Position numbers and translations under genes: made by a program
Shown: in pieces, positions 16,051-24,503 of the stretch
Position numbering within the stretch: position 1 is the stretch's first letter
Layout: each line of letters opens with the position of its first letter
The notes under the pieces: generated by a model
Database searches by the model: none
What the model was told of the DNA's origin: nothing
The model's input: only the letters and a program-made list of their open reading frames with translations
Source of the DNA: Chthoniobacter sp.
Lineage (GTDB): Bacteria > Verrucomicrobiota > Verrucomicrobiia > Chthoniobacterales > Chthoniobacteraceae
Length of the DNA: 64,000 nucleotides
Direction of reading: 5' to 3'
Assembly (NCBI GenBank): GCA_021414005.1
Contig: JAIOPH010000036.1
Coordinates: forward strand, 62,001 to 126,000

Positions 16051-16887
16051 ATGAACAAGCTCACCACAGACCGCAGGGCACAAATCCTCAATTGCTTAGT
16101 CGAGGGCAATTCCATCCGCGCCACCGCCCGCCTGACCGGCGCAGCGATCAATACCGTGGTCAAGATGCTGTGCGACGCTGGCAAGGCGTTCTCCGCGTAT
16201 CAGGACGAAGTTATGGTCAACCTTTCGTGCAAGCGCATCCAGTGCGACGAGATTTGGGCGTTCGTGGGTTGCAAGGAAAAGAACGCCACCGAAGAGCACA
16301 AAGAAAAGGGATGGGGTGACGTGTGGACGTGGGCGGCAATCGACGCGGACACGAAGCTGATTCCCTGCTGGTATATCGGCACGCGCGACGGCGGAGCGGC
16401 GTATCACTTCATCCACGATCTCGCGAAGCGGCTCGCGCATCGCGTCCAACTCACCACGGACGGACACAAAGCATATCTCGGCGCGGTCGAAGACGCCTTT
16501 GGAGCGGACATCGACTATGCGATGCTCGTTAAGATTTACGGTGCCGCGCCAGAGGGCGGAGAAGTGCGCTACAGCCCCGCGCAGTGCATGGGCGCTCGCA
16601 AGGCCGTCCAGAACGGCAAGCCGGAGTTCAAACACATTTCCACGTCATTCATTGAGCGCCAGAACCTCACCATGCGGATGGGGATTCGCCGCTTTACCCG
16701 CCTCACAAACGGCTTTTCAAAAAAGGTGGAAAACCACGAGCACTCCGTTGCCCTGCACTTCATGCACTATAACTTCTGCCGCATCCACAAATCCCTTCGC
16801 GTCACGCCAGCGATGGAGGCCGGGATCGCCGACCATGTTTTCGAGTTGTCCGAATTGATCGAAATTCTTGACCGCTATTCAAACTGA
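16051..16887 (+). CDS. IS1-like DDE transposase
   Basis: A 278-residue transposase. The N-terminal helix-turn-helix (RRAQILNCLVEGNSIRATAR, then LTGAAINTVVKML) is followed by a DDE core: D66 in IQCDEIWAFVG, D137 in LTTDGHKAYL and E202 in SFIERQNLTMRM. The late part contains HYNFCRIHKSLRVTPAMEAG, typical of IS1-type integrase-fold transposases. The start is the ATG at 16051 rather than the upstream in-frame ATG at 16018, because homologues begin close to this helix. The stop codon lies inside the right inverted repeat. A single frame encodes it, without the -1 frameshift of classical IS1. Confidence 0.9.
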   Translation: MNKLTTDRRAQILNCLVEGNSIRATARLTGAAINTVVKMLCDAGKAFSAYQDEVMVNLSCKRIQCDEIWAFVGCKEKNATEEHKEKGWGDVWTWAAIDADTKLIPCWYIGTRDGGAAYHFIHDLAKRLAHRVQLTTDGHKAYLGAVEDAFGADIDYAMLVKIYGAAPEGGEVRYSPAQCMGARKAVQNGKPEFKHISTSFIERQNLTMRMGIRRFTRLTNGFSKKVENHEHSVALHFMHYNFCRIHKSLRVTPAMEAGIADHVFELSELIEILDRYSN

Positions 16888-16896
16888 TACACTACC
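16877..16896 (-). repeat. Right terminal inverted repeat
   Basis: Ends in TGATACACTACC and mirrors 13566-13585 with one mismatch. It includes the transposase TGA stop at 16885-16887. Confidence 0.9.
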
Positions 16897-16904
16897 AAGA
16901 ATCC
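16897..16904. repeat. Right target-site duplication (8 bp)
   Basis: AAGAATCC immediately after the right inverted repeat, identical to 13558-13565. The perfect match indicates a fairly recent insertion. Confidence 0.9.
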
Positions 16905-16978
16905 CGCCCGATTGACAGGCCATCCGCTCATCGCTAGCTTCCGCTCACCCTTTTCCGAGCCCCTGCGGGTCACCACCT

Positions 16979-17581
16979 ATGCTCGATCACCAAGTCCTCG
17001 TCCTGAATCGTCTCTGGCAGGCCATCAACGTCTGCACTGTGCGGCGCGCCTTCACGCTTATCTGCCAGGGCCACGCCCAGGTCGTCTGCGCTGAGAGCGG
17101 CAACAACTTTCGCACCCACGACTTCGAGAGCTGGCGCGACTTTTCCACGCGCGAGCCCGAGCCCGAAATGGTGCACACCATCGCTTTCAAAATCCGCATC
17201 CCGCGCATCATCGTTTTGATGATCTTTGACCGGCTGCCGAAAAAAGAGGTGAAGTTCACCCGAGCCAACATCTTCGAGCGCGACAAGAATACCTGCCAGT
17301 ATTGCGGCAAGCATTTCGACAAACGCGACCTCAACCTCGACCACGTCATCCCGCGCGACAAAGGCGGCCTCACCACTTGGGAAAACATCGTCTGCTCCTG
17401 CATCCCCTGTAACACCCGCAAAGGCAACCGCCTCGCCCATCAGGTCCACATGCAACTCATCCGGAAACCCATCCGGCCCAAGTGGCGGCCCTTCATCAAT
17501 ATTACCTTCGACGGCCAGCACCACGAAAGCTGGCGGCACTTCGTGGACCTCGCCTACTGGAACGTGGAACTCGGCGACTGA
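16979..17581 (+). CDS. HNH endonuclease domain protein
   Basis: A 200-residue protein. The first 90 residues (VLVLNRLWQAINVCTVRRAF, FKIRIPRIIVLMIFDRLPKK) are the conserved N-terminal part of a widespread HNH family. Residues 100-150 form the zinc-bound nuclease motif: C106-x2-C109, LNLDHVIPRDKGG (D121-H122), WEN, then C141-x2-C144 and NTRKGNR. Family members are usually single chromosomal genes of unknown role. It lies just beyond the right end of the mobile element but has normal chromosomal composition, so I do not count it as cargo. Confidence 0.88.
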   Translation: MLDHQVLVLNRLWQAINVCTVRRAFTLICQGHAQVVCAESGNNFRTHDFESWRDFSTREPEPEMVHTIAFKIRIPRIIVLMIFDRLPKKEVKFTRANIFERDKNTCQYCGKHFDKRDLNLDHVIPRDKGGLTTWENIVCSCIPCNTRKGNRLAHQVHMQLIRKPIRPKWRPFINITFDGQHHESWRHFVDLAYWNVELGD

Positions 17582-17639
17582 GGCGTCTCACCTGCCCAAC
17601 TCAAAGGCTAGTAAACTCCGCTTCAATGTTCGGAAGCCG

Positions 17640-18266
17640 ATGAAACTCCTGCTCCCGATTTTTTTCGTCGCCATATCCGTCGTCGCTCGTGCTGCCGAGG
17701 GCGCAGACCCAGAGGCACTTTTCCGGGAGGGCGTCGAAGCATTTTACGCGGCGAAGCCGAAAGAATCCGTGACAGCATTCGACAGACTCATCGTTGCGGC
17801 ACCGGAAATAAAGCCGCGGCTCTGGCAGCGGGGTCTCGCGCTCTACCTGGCCGGCGACTATCAGGGCGGGCGTGAGCAGTTTGAGTTACATCAAAAGGTG
17901 AATGCACATGATGTGGAGAATGCTGCATGGCATTTCGTCTGCGTGGCGCGGGCGGAAAATGTAGCGGCGGCGCGAAAGGCGTTGATTCCGATCCGTGGCG
18001 ATGCACGGGTGCCGATGAAGGAGGTGCATGCGCTTTTCGCGGGAACGGGAAGTGTGGAGGAGGTGCTGAAGGCAGCGGAGTCGGGAGAAGGCGAGGAGTT
18101 GAAGGATCACCGGTGCTATGCGCATCTCTATCTTGGCCTGTATTTCGAGGCACTGGGCGATGTGGAGCAGGCGAAGGCTCACATGCTCAAGGCAGCAAAG
18201 GAGTTTCGCATGGACCACTACATGGGAACGTGCGCGCAAGTTCACGTGAAGGTGCGCGGATGGTAG
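17640..18266 (+). CDS. Secreted TPR-like protein
   Basis: A 208-residue protein with signal peptide LLLPIFFVAISVVARA. Helical repeats follow: ALFREGVEAFYAAKPKESVTAFDRLI, PRLWQRGLALYLAGDYQGGREQF and CYAHLYLGLYFEALGDVEQAKAHMLKA. These fit tetratricopeptide repeats, some degenerate. TPR proteins mediate protein contacts, and the partner is not indicated. The stand-alone gene has short spacers on both sides. Confidence 0.75.
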   Translation: MKLLLPIFFVAISVVARAAEGADPEALFREGVEAFYAAKPKESVTAFDRLIVAAPEIKPRLWQRGLALYLAGDYQGGREQFELHQKVNAHDVENAAWHFVCVARAENVAAARKALIPIRGDARVPMKEVHALFAGTGSVEEVLKAAESGEGEELKDHRCYAHLYLGLYFEALGDVEQAKAHMLKAAKEFRMDHYMGTCAQVHVKVRGW

Positions 18267-18397
18267 CGGGGCAGGCTCCTATCCGTGTGGGGCGGCAGTC
18301 TTTCTGCTATTACTTGTGAAACAGATCACGTCGGAGGCTGCGGCGGAGTGAAAGGCGTGGTTTGTTGCACGTTCCTAGCTGATCTTCCCGCTGCCCC

Positions 18398-18916
18398 ATG
18401 ACCCGCAACGCTCTTACCGATTTCGCCTCGGTCACCCCGATCATTACGCAGCTCCGGTTGTTTGGCGGCACCACCGAGGCGCAACTCGCGACGATTTTCC
18501 GCCGGCTTGAACTGTGGTCGCTCGCGGCGGGTGAGTTTGTTTTTCACAAGGGCGATGAGCCATATCACATCTACATCGTGAAGAGCGGGAGGATCGCGCT
18601 CCAGATCGCGGAGGACGACGTGGTGATTCGCAAGCACGAGATCCATGTGGGGGAGTGCTTTGGCGAATCCTCGCTGCTCTCGATGCACCAGCACACGAGC
18701 ACGGCCATCGCGGCGTGTGACAGTGAGGTCATCGCGCTTTCGCGGAGGGCGCTGATCGAGCTGAAGCACGAGGATGTCACGCTGTTTGCGCTGCTGATGA
18801 TGAATCTGGCGCGCGAGCTGGCGCGCCGACTTTATCTGACGGATCAGATGCTGCTGGCCGCGACTGCGCAAAACGCGCGGCCCGAGGAAGTCCGGAGCGG
18901 GCTGCATTGGTCGTGA
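18398..18916 (+). CDS. Cyclic nucleotide-binding domain protein
   Basis: A 172-residue protein with a single Crp-type cNMP-binding barrel: LRLFGGTTEAQLATIFRRLE, GEFVFHKGDEPYHIYIVKSG, VGECFGESSLLSMHQHTSTA and CDSEVIALSRRALIELKHE. A dimerisation-like helix follows (LFALLMMNLARELARRLYLTD). There is no C-terminal DNA-binding domain, so it is not a full Crp/Fnr regulator. The phosphate-cassette Arg expected after GESSLL is not evident (the motif continues SMHQHTS), so cyclic nucleotide binding is uncertain. Confidence 0.83.
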   Translation: MTRNALTDFASVTPIITQLRLFGGTTEAQLATIFRRLELWSLAAGEFVFHKGDEPYHIYIVKSGRIALQIAEDDVVIRKHEIHVGECFGESSLLSMHQHTSTAIAACDSEVIALSRRALIELKHEDVTLFALLMMNLARELARRLYLTDQMLLAATAQNARPEEVRSGLHWS

Positions 18917-18975
18917 TGGTCGTGGAAATCCGCTTGCCGATGAATGTGCGACGCGCGGAGTGTGGTCGGACACGC

Positions 18976-19842
18976 ATGTACGCCCGAGTCGCCTTCATCT
19001 TCCTCCTCGGCGTGCTTTTTTTCTCCGCCACACTCCGGGCGGCGGTGACGCTGGAGCAGGTGGCGGCGGATGAGCGGATGTGGCCAAAGGAGGTGAAGCT
19101 CACGCAGGCGGTGACGCTGCAACTCTACGACAACGGCAGGGAAAGCGGTTCCGTGCAGGCCAATGTGGGGATGATCCTGCAGGTGCGGCGGGTGGAAGTG
19201 GCGCGGGTGACGGTGGCGCTGGGCACAGCGCTGGCCGTGGTGCCGCCGGGTGCGACGGACCTGCTGGCGCGGGCGGCGCTGGCCGCGCCGGCCACGGCAC
19301 CGGCGCACGGACTGCAGAATTTTCGCGCGGATTGGAAGATGCCGAGGGGCCAGTGGAGCGTGCTCAGCGACGGGGAAATCGAACAGCGCGACGCGAAGGA
19401 CACGGTGTCAAACGCCTTCAAGACCATCCCGCAAAGCGGGCGCATGGAATACCGGCTGAAGCTGCGCTACCTGGCTGGGAAGTCGGCGTGCGCGATGATC
19501 TACATCATGTGCTCGGCGGGCGAGAAACTGGAGCGCGGGAACTGCTATCTGATCGCCGATGCGCAGAATGAAAAAGGGCAGGCGGAAGTTTCCATCAATC
19601 GGGTGATCAATGACGGACCGCGCCGGATGAAAGCCTTTCCCGCGGATGCGTCGAATGGGCAGTGGATCGATCTGCGGATCTTGTACGACGGCGGGTCGGG
19701 GTTGATGGAAATCTCGCGCAATGGCCGGGTGCTGGGATCGTGGAGCGATCCGGAGCCGCTCAAGACGGGGAAGGATTTTTCTGTCGGGACGTGTCTGACG
19801 AAGGGTGGGTTCAAGGATGTGCAAGTGCGGCCTTTGCCGTAA
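18976..19842 (+). CDS. Secreted protein, possible DUF1080/ConA-like domain
   Basis: About 288 residues from the ATG at 18976, chosen because it gives a signal peptide (VAFIFLLGVLFFSATLRA). The N-terminal third (TLEQVAADERMWPKEVKLTQ, MILQVRRVEVARVTVALGT) is not recognised. The C-terminal 180 residues look like a beta-sandwich of the 3-keto-disaccharide hydrolase/DUF1080 type: WKMPRGQWSVLSDGEIEQRD, QWIDLRILYDGGSGLMEISR and VGTCLTKGGFKDVQVRPLP. The function is probably carbohydrate related (inference). Confidence 0.6.
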   Translation: MYARVAFIFLLGVLFFSATLRAAVTLEQVAADERMWPKEVKLTQAVTLQLYDNGRESGSVQANVGMILQVRRVEVARVTVALGTALAVVPPGATDLLARAALAAPATAPAHGLQNFRADWKMPRGQWSVLSDGEIEQRDAKDTVSNAFKTIPQSGRMEYRLKLRYLAGKSACAMIYIMCSAGEKLERGNCYLIADAQNEKGQAEVSINRVINDGPRRMKAFPADASNGQWIDLRILYDGGSGLMEISRNGRVLGSWSDPEPLKTGKDFSVGTCLTKGGFKDVQVRPLP

Positions 19843-19921
19843 ACGCGCAGCTAGCGGAAGTTGAGAGCGGGGCGCGCAGTGGTGGGTCGGCGGCTGGAAG
19901 CGCGCCGTTCCTTTGCTGCAC

Positions 19922-20419
19922 TTAGTTCCAGAGAGCCTGGAGGTCGGGGTCAAGGCGGGCGTTTTTCTTGATGCCGGCGTTCATCTGGATGGCGGCGTCA
20001 ATGCATTCGCGGGCTTGGGAGATGTCGCCGAGCCGGGCCTGATAGCAGGCGAGATTGTAGTGCAGGATGCCGGTGCGGCGAATCCACTCGGGTGCGGCCA
20101 TGATGGCCTGCTCGGCGGCGGCGCTTTTTTTCATCTGATGCAGGGCAAAGGCGCGCTGCACGGTGAACTCGCCCTCCTGCGGGTGGAGCTTTTCGCCACG
20201 ACCGGAGAGGGCTTCGGCGGAGGTCCACTTTTTCATGTGGAGGAGCACGCGGATGCGGGAGAGCAGCACGTCGGAGTCGTCGCGCTCGGGCTTCTGGATG
20301 CGGTTCAATTCGCCGAGCGCATCATCCACGAGGCCGAGGTAAAGATAGCCATCGGCGGCCCGAAGTGCCCGGTGGGTCTCGGTCGTGTGAAGGCGCGGCT
20401 TTTGCGTTAGATACAGCAT
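19922..20419 (-). CDS. TPR repeat protein
   Basis: A 165-residue soluble protein made almost entirely of TPR-like helices: THRALRAADGYLYLGLVDDALGELNRI, LLSRIRVLLHMKKWTSAEALS, FALHQMKKSAAAEQAIM and HYNLACYQARLGDISQARECIDAAI. There is no signal peptide. It is convergent with the preceding secreted protein. The role is not indicated by context. Confidence 0.78.
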   Translation of the reverse strand: MLYLTQKPRLHTTETHRALRAADGYLYLGLVDDALGELNRIQKPERDDSDVLLSRIRVLLHMKKWTSAEALSGRGEKLHPQEGEFTVQRAFALHQMKKSAAAEQAIMAAPEWIRRTGILHYNLACYQARLGDISQARECIDAAIQMNAGIKKNARLDPDLQALWN

Positions 20420-20638
20420 GGCTTTGGCTCCGCTCTACAAGACCGCAGACGCAGGACCGGTGTTCGATATTCAGCGCGGACGGGTCGGCCGCAGCCGCGC
20501 GACCATGAAGTAGTGAAGCAGCAGGCGGTGGACGGAATTAAGAGTCGGAGGGACGTACATGCTGCTGGGAATCAGCAGCGGATGTGCCACGGGAGCCGGG
20601 GTGTTTCGTGGGCGAAATCCGGCACCGCCAATGCCTGT

Positions 20639-21259
20639 TCACTGCCAGCTCACCACGTCGTCGGAGCCTTGCCGGGCGCGCGGGTTTCCGGGTGCGCCTA
20701 GCCGGCCGTCTTTGCCGGGGGACCAGACGATGACGCGGGCACCGATGGGCGGATCGTCGACGTACGGATTGGCGATTTGCCCGTCGTAATCGGAATCGAG
20801 GACGAGGCGGTAGGGGTTGCCCCACGGGTCGATGTAGGCACCGGTTTCAGGATTGAATCCCTTGCGATATTTGCCTCTACTTTTGTCGGCGTTCCTTCCC
20901 TCGAAAAAGAGTATTTTGCGAGGATTGCTAGCATCATCCTTAGCGCAGAGCGTGTGTAGGAGTTGGGCGTTGCGAACTTCGTCGAGAAACAGCCCGTCGC
21001 CGGTAAACGCAGGCCATTGGCCATATTCAGCAAGGTAGGCTCTGAGAGCTGTCGTAAGATTAGCGCTATCCATTCTTGCAGGGACTTTGGGACCGGGTTC
21101 GAGATGATCGCTAATCGCTGGGAACAGTAATACGCCGAGAATTGCCAAGACCACGAAAGTAATGAGCAGCGATGCAAAGACACGGAACCAGCCGCTGACT
21201 TTGGGAGGAAGTTCGTCGAACACGCGGAGACAATACGCGGAAAGCGCGCCGCCTTTCAA
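20639..21259 (-). CDS. Type II secretion pseudopilin-like protein (GspG-type)
   Basis: About 206 residues with an N-terminal hydrophobic helix (RVFASLLITFVVLAILGVLLFPAI). After it comes the GspG-like globular pattern: LTTALRAYLAEYGQWPAF, ETGAYIDPWGNPYRLVLDSDYDG, PIGARVIVWSPGKDG and DDVVSWQ. The usual prepilin peptidase site (G-F-T-L-I-E) is absent, so processing is doubtful. The start is uncertain: the frame opens at TTG 21259 and GTG at 21223 is an alternative. No other secretion genes are adjacent. Confidence 0.65.
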   Translation of the reverse strand: MKGGALSAYCLRVFDELPPKVSGWFRVFASLLITFVVLAILGVLLFPAISDHLEPGPKVPARMDSANLTTALRAYLAEYGQWPAFTGDGLFLDEVRNAQLLHTLCAKDDASNPRKILFFEGRNADKSRGKYRKGFNPETGAYIDPWGNPYRLVLDSDYDGQIANPYVDDPPIGARVIVWSPGKDGRLGAPGNPRARQGSDDVVSWQ

Positions 21260-21290
21260 CCCAACCCCACCACAGAAACGGCGAGTGCTT

Positions 21291-21932
21291 TCACCCCAGT
21301 GCCGCGACGGCGCGCTGGTAGGCGGGGATGAGGTCGGCCTGCGTGGGGATGGTGATGCCGAGGTCGCGGATGAGGCCGTCCTGCAGGGCGTAGGTCCAGC
21401 CGTGGATGGTCAGGGTCTGGCCGCGCTCCCAGGCTTCCTGGACGACGGTGGTTTGGGCAACGTTGATGACTTGCTCGATGACGTTCAGCTCGCAGAGGCG
21501 GTCGGCGCGGCGCTCGTCGGGGAGAGCGTCGAGGTGGACGGAGTGCTTGAGGCGGATGTCCTGGATGTGGCGGAGCCAGTTGTCCATGAGGCCGATGCGG
21601 CGCTGGTGGAGGGCGGCGGCGACGCCGCCGCAACCGTAGTGGCCGACGACGATGATGTGCTCTACTTTGAGGACATCGACGCCGAACTGGAGGCAGGAAA
21701 GGCAGTTGAGGTCGGTGTGAACGACGACGTTGGCGACGTTGCGGTGGACAAAGAGTTCGCCGGGGCGGAGATCGACGATTTCATTGGCGGGCACGCGGGA
21801 GTCGGCGCAGCCGATCCAGAGATATTTGGGTGCCTGCTGCTGCGCGAGGGTGGAGAAAAAGTCGGGCTCGTGAGCGTGGATCAGCTCGGACCAGCGGCGG
21901 TTTTTTTCGAGGAGATGCTGGAGGTCGGGCAT
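21291..21932 (-). CDS. can: Beta-class carbonic anhydrase
   Basis: Interconverts CO2 and bicarbonate. The 213 residues are the normal length for the E. coli Can type. Zinc ligands are visible as C42, H98 and C101, with the D44-R46 dyad: LWIGCADSRVPANEIVDL, ELFVHRNVANVV and IIVVGHYGCGGVAAA. The C-terminal GWTYALQDGLIRDLGI is also conserved. It follows the DUF151 gene by 3 bp on the same strand and is probably co-transcribed. Confidence 0.95.
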   Translation of the reverse strand: MPDLQHLLEKNRRWSELIHAHEPDFFSTLAQQQAPKYLWIGCADSRVPANEIVDLRPGELFVHRNVANVVVHTDLNCLSCLQFGVDVLKVEHIIVVGHYGCGGVAAALHQRRIGLMDNWLRHIQDIRLKHSVHLDALPDERRADRLCELNVIEQVINVAQTTVVQEAWERGQTLTIHGWTYALQDGLIRDLGITIPTQADLIPAYQRAVAALG

Positions 21933-21935
21933 GGG

Positions 21936-22403
21936 CTAGGTCTCGGGTTCGGAACGGTCGCCGCCGTTTTCTTCGAGGTGGCGGAGGACGTCGCTGCGAT
22001 CCTCGACTTCCTCCCAAACGTCGCGGCTGACGTAGATGGGGGCGCGCTGGGCGATGGCGAGAGCGATGCAGTCGCTGGGGCGGCCGTCGAGTTCGACGAT
22101 CTTTTTCTCAAACAGCTCGTTTTCCGCGCTGATGATGAGGCGGGCAAAGTAGGTCTCGCTCTTCAGATCATTGATGATGACGCGCTCCACTTTCGCGCCG
22201 AGCGCGGCGAGGAGGTGGCCGATGAGATCATGCGTTAGCGGACGCTCCTTTGGCGTGTCGTGCATGAACATGGAAATGGCCGCGCCCACGCTCTCATCCA
22301 CGTAGATGACGAAGACTTTGTCGTCGTTGCCGATGAACACGGCGCGACCGGAGTTGAAAGGAAGGACGCTGCGGATTTCCACAGGAACGACAGGCTTGCT
22401 CAT
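21936..22403 (-). CDS. Bifunctional nuclease family protein (DUF151)
   Basis: A 155-residue cytoplasmic protein of the BFN/DUF151 family, some members of which have RNase and DNase activity. Characteristic stretches are RAVFIGNDDKVFVIYVDESV, ERPLTHDLIGHLLAALGAKV, VIINDLKSETYFARLII and ELDGRPSDCIALAIAQRAPIYV. The start is the ATG at 22403. The much longer open frame on this strand upstream is the antisense shadow of speA. It sits 3 bp before the carbonic anhydrase gene and is divergent from speA. Confidence 0.88.
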   Translation of the reverse strand: MSKPVVPVEIRSVLPFNSGRAVFIGNDDKVFVIYVDESVGAAISMFMHDTPKERPLTHDLIGHLLAALGAKVERVIINDLKSETYFARLIISAENELFEKKIVELDGRPSDCIALAIAQRAPIYVSRDVWEEVEDRSDVLRHLEENGGDRSEPET

Positions 22404-22568
22404 GGGGCGAAAATGTCGGGGCCGGGCGGGCCGTGTCGAGGGGGAAAATGGGCGCGCACGCGTGAAAAGAATCCAGCTCGGCGAGCGTTGGTTGGAACGA
22501 AAAAATGGGCGTGGATTTCCCAAAGCGCTAGTTGCAATGAAGACGCGCGTTTCTAACATGCGCGCCTC

Positions 22569-24491
22569 ATGAATCACCCTTGGGACATTCCCGCCGCCAT
22601 TTCGCTCTACAATATCGACCGCTGGGGGACGGGGTATTTTACGGTGAATGCGAAGGGCAACATCCAGGTGCAGCCGACGCGGAAGGCCGATGCGGTAATC
22701 GACATTATGGAGGTGGTGGCGGAGGCGCAGGAGCGCGGGCTGACGTTCCCGATGGTGCTGCGTTTTCAGGATTTGCTGCGTGACCGGGTGGAGACAATCA
22801 ATACGGCATTTGCGGCGGCTATTGCGGAGTCGGGCTACAAGGGCATTTATCGCGGCGTGTTTCCGATCAAGGTGAACCAACTGCGCGAGGTGGTGGAGGA
22901 GATCATGGACGCTGGCGGGCCGTTTCAGTTTGGCATCGAGGCGGGGAGCAAGCCGGAGTTGCTGGCGGCGCTGGCGATTCACCGCGACTCGGAGGGGCTG
23001 ATTATTTGTAACGGCTACAAGGATCAGCTTTTCATCCAAAACGCGCTGCTCGGAAGGAAGCTCGGCAAGAAGGTCATCATGGTGGTGGAGAAGATCGAGG
23101 AATTGGCGGAAATCCTGCGTGTATCGAAGGAAGTGGGCGTGGAGCCGATGATCGGCATCCGTGTGCGACTGGCGGCCAAGGGCGCGGGCAAGTGGGCGAC
23201 GAGTGGCGGGGAGAACGCGAAATTTGGCGTGAGCACAGCGGAACTGGTGGCGGCGAGCGAGCTGCTGAAAAAGGAAGGGCTCGAGCACACGCTGAAGCTG
23301 ATCCATTTCCATGTCGGCTCGCAGGTGCCGGACATCGGGACGATCAAGCGCGCGGTGCGGGAGGCGGCGCGGTTTTACGCCAAGATGGTGAAGCAGGGGC
23401 ACGAGCTGGGCTACCTCGATGTGGGCGGCGGGCTGGGCGTGGATTACGACGGCTCGCGAACGGCCTTCGACAGCTCGACGAACTACTCGCTGCAGGAATA
23501 CGCGCGCGACATCGTCTATAACATTATGGATGTGTGCGACGCGGAGAAGGTGCCGCACCCGATCATCGTGAGTGAAAGCGGACGCGCGATTGTGGCGCAT
23601 CATTCGGTACTGATTGTCGAGGCGTTTGGAGCTATTGAAAAAGACAAGACGCCGATCCAAATCGCGGTGAAGGAGAGCGATCCGAAACAGGTGACGGAGG
23701 TGCTGGAAATCCAGCGCAACCTCACGCAGCAGAACCGCATGGAGTCGCTGCACGACGCGCAGCAGATCAAGGAGCAGGCGCAGTCGATGTTTGACCTCGG
23801 GCTGCTGGAGCTGGAGAGCAAGGCGAAGATCGAGACGGTCTATTGGCAGATCGCGAAGCGCATCGTGGATTTCTGCGCGGGGATGAAATACGTGCCGGAC
23901 GAGGTGAAGGATCTCGAAGTTTCGCTGGGCGACCAATACGTGTGCAACTTCTCGGTTTTCCAAAGCCTGCTCGACCACTGGGCGCTTGGGCAGCTTTTCC
24001 CGGTCATGCCAATCCACCGGCTGGATGAGTATCCCGAGCGCAACGGTACGCTCGTGGACATCACCTGCGATAGCGATGGCAAGGTCAGCAAGTTCATCGA
24101 CCTGCAGGATGTGAAGGACACGCTGCCGCTGCATCGGCTCGAACCCGGCAAGCCCTACTATCTCGGGTTCTTTTTGATGGGCGCGTATCAGGACATCATG
24201 GGCGACCTACACAACCTGTTCGGTCGCGTGAATGAGGCGCACGTCTTTCTCGATGAGGACGAGGAGAGTGGCTGGTATATCGAGGAAACGATCGAGGGCA
24301 GCACCATCGGCGAAGTGCTCTCCATGACACAGTGGGACCAAAACGAACTCGCCCGCCATGTGAAGGCGCAGGTGGATGCCGCGATCAAAGGTGACCGGCT
24401 GAAGCCGAACGAGGCGATGAAGCTACTCGCGAGTTACGAGCGTGGGCTGAAGGGCTACACGTATCTGCAATTCAACGGCAGCGGCCACTAG
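22569..24491 (+). CDS. speA: Biosynthetic arginine decarboxylase
   Basis: Converts arginine to agmatine, the first step of the arginine-dependent polyamine pathway. The 640 residues match the PLP-dependent fold III SpeA family. Motifs are RGVFPIKVNQLREVVEEI (PLP lysine region), QFGIEAGSKPELLAAL, ICNGYKDQLFIQNAL, KLIHFHVGSQVPDIGTIK, LDVGGGLGVDYDGS, CDAEKVPHPIIVSESGRA and PVMPIHRLDEYPERNGTLVDITCDSDG. No agmatine-processing genes are adjacent. It is divergent from the DUF151-can pair and convergent with the L,D-transpeptidase gene. Confidence 0.96.
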   Translation: MNHPWDIPAAISLYNIDRWGTGYFTVNAKGNIQVQPTRKADAVIDIMEVVAEAQERGLTFPMVLRFQDLLRDRVETINTAFAAAIAESGYKGIYRGVFPIKVNQLREVVEEIMDAGGPFQFGIEAGSKPELLAALAIHRDSEGLIICNGYKDQLFIQNALLGRKLGKKVIMVVEKIEELAEILRVSKEVGVEPMIGIRVRLAAKGAGKWATSGGENAKFGVSTAELVAASELLKKEGLEHTLKLIHFHVGSQVPDIGTIKRAVREAARFYAKMVKQGHELGYLDVGGGLGVDYDGSRTAFDSSTNYSLQEYARDIVYNIMDVCDAEKVPHPIIVSESGRAIVAHHSVLIVEAFGAIEKDKTPIQIAVKESDPKQVTEVLEIQRNLTQQNRMESLHDAQQIKEQAQSMFDLGLLELESKAKIETVYWQIAKRIVDFCAGMKYVPDEVKDLEVSLGDQYVCNFSVFQSLLDHWALGQLFPVMPIHRLDEYPERNGTLVDITCDSDGKVSKFIDLQDVKDTLPLHRLEPGKPYYLGFFLMGAYQDIMGDLHNLFGRVNEAHVFLDEDEESGWYIEETIEGSTIGEVLSMTQWDQNELARHVKAQVDAAIKGDRLKPNEAMKLLASYERGLKGYTYLQFNGSGH

Positions 24492-24503
24492 CCCCGGCGG
24501 CAC

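Larger units (their letters stand above)
13566..16896 (+). mobile_element. IS1-like transposable element with cargo genes
   Basis: A 3331-bp element bounded by near-perfect 20-bp inverted repeats (19 of 20 positions match, both beginning GGTAGTGTATCA) and an exact 8-bp direct repeat AAGAATCC. The DDE transposase occupies the right end and its TGA stop lies inside the right repeat. The rest holds two unknown minus-strand genes, a small basic-motif gene and a toxin-antitoxin pair. Typical IS1-family members are well under 1.5 kb, so this resembles a transporter IS carrying passengers. The interior is visibly more AT-rich than the flanks. It lies between a TlpA gene and an HNH gene and interrupts neither. 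Confidence 0.88.

Noticed and set aside
20420..20638. Possible small gene between the TPR and pseudopilin genes
   Set aside because: The short open frames lack family signals and ribosome sites; I see nothing supportable in these 219 bp.
22404..24134. Long minus-strand frame extending the DUF151 protein over speA
   Set aside because: Only the last 155 residues match DUF151; the rest is antisense to speA.
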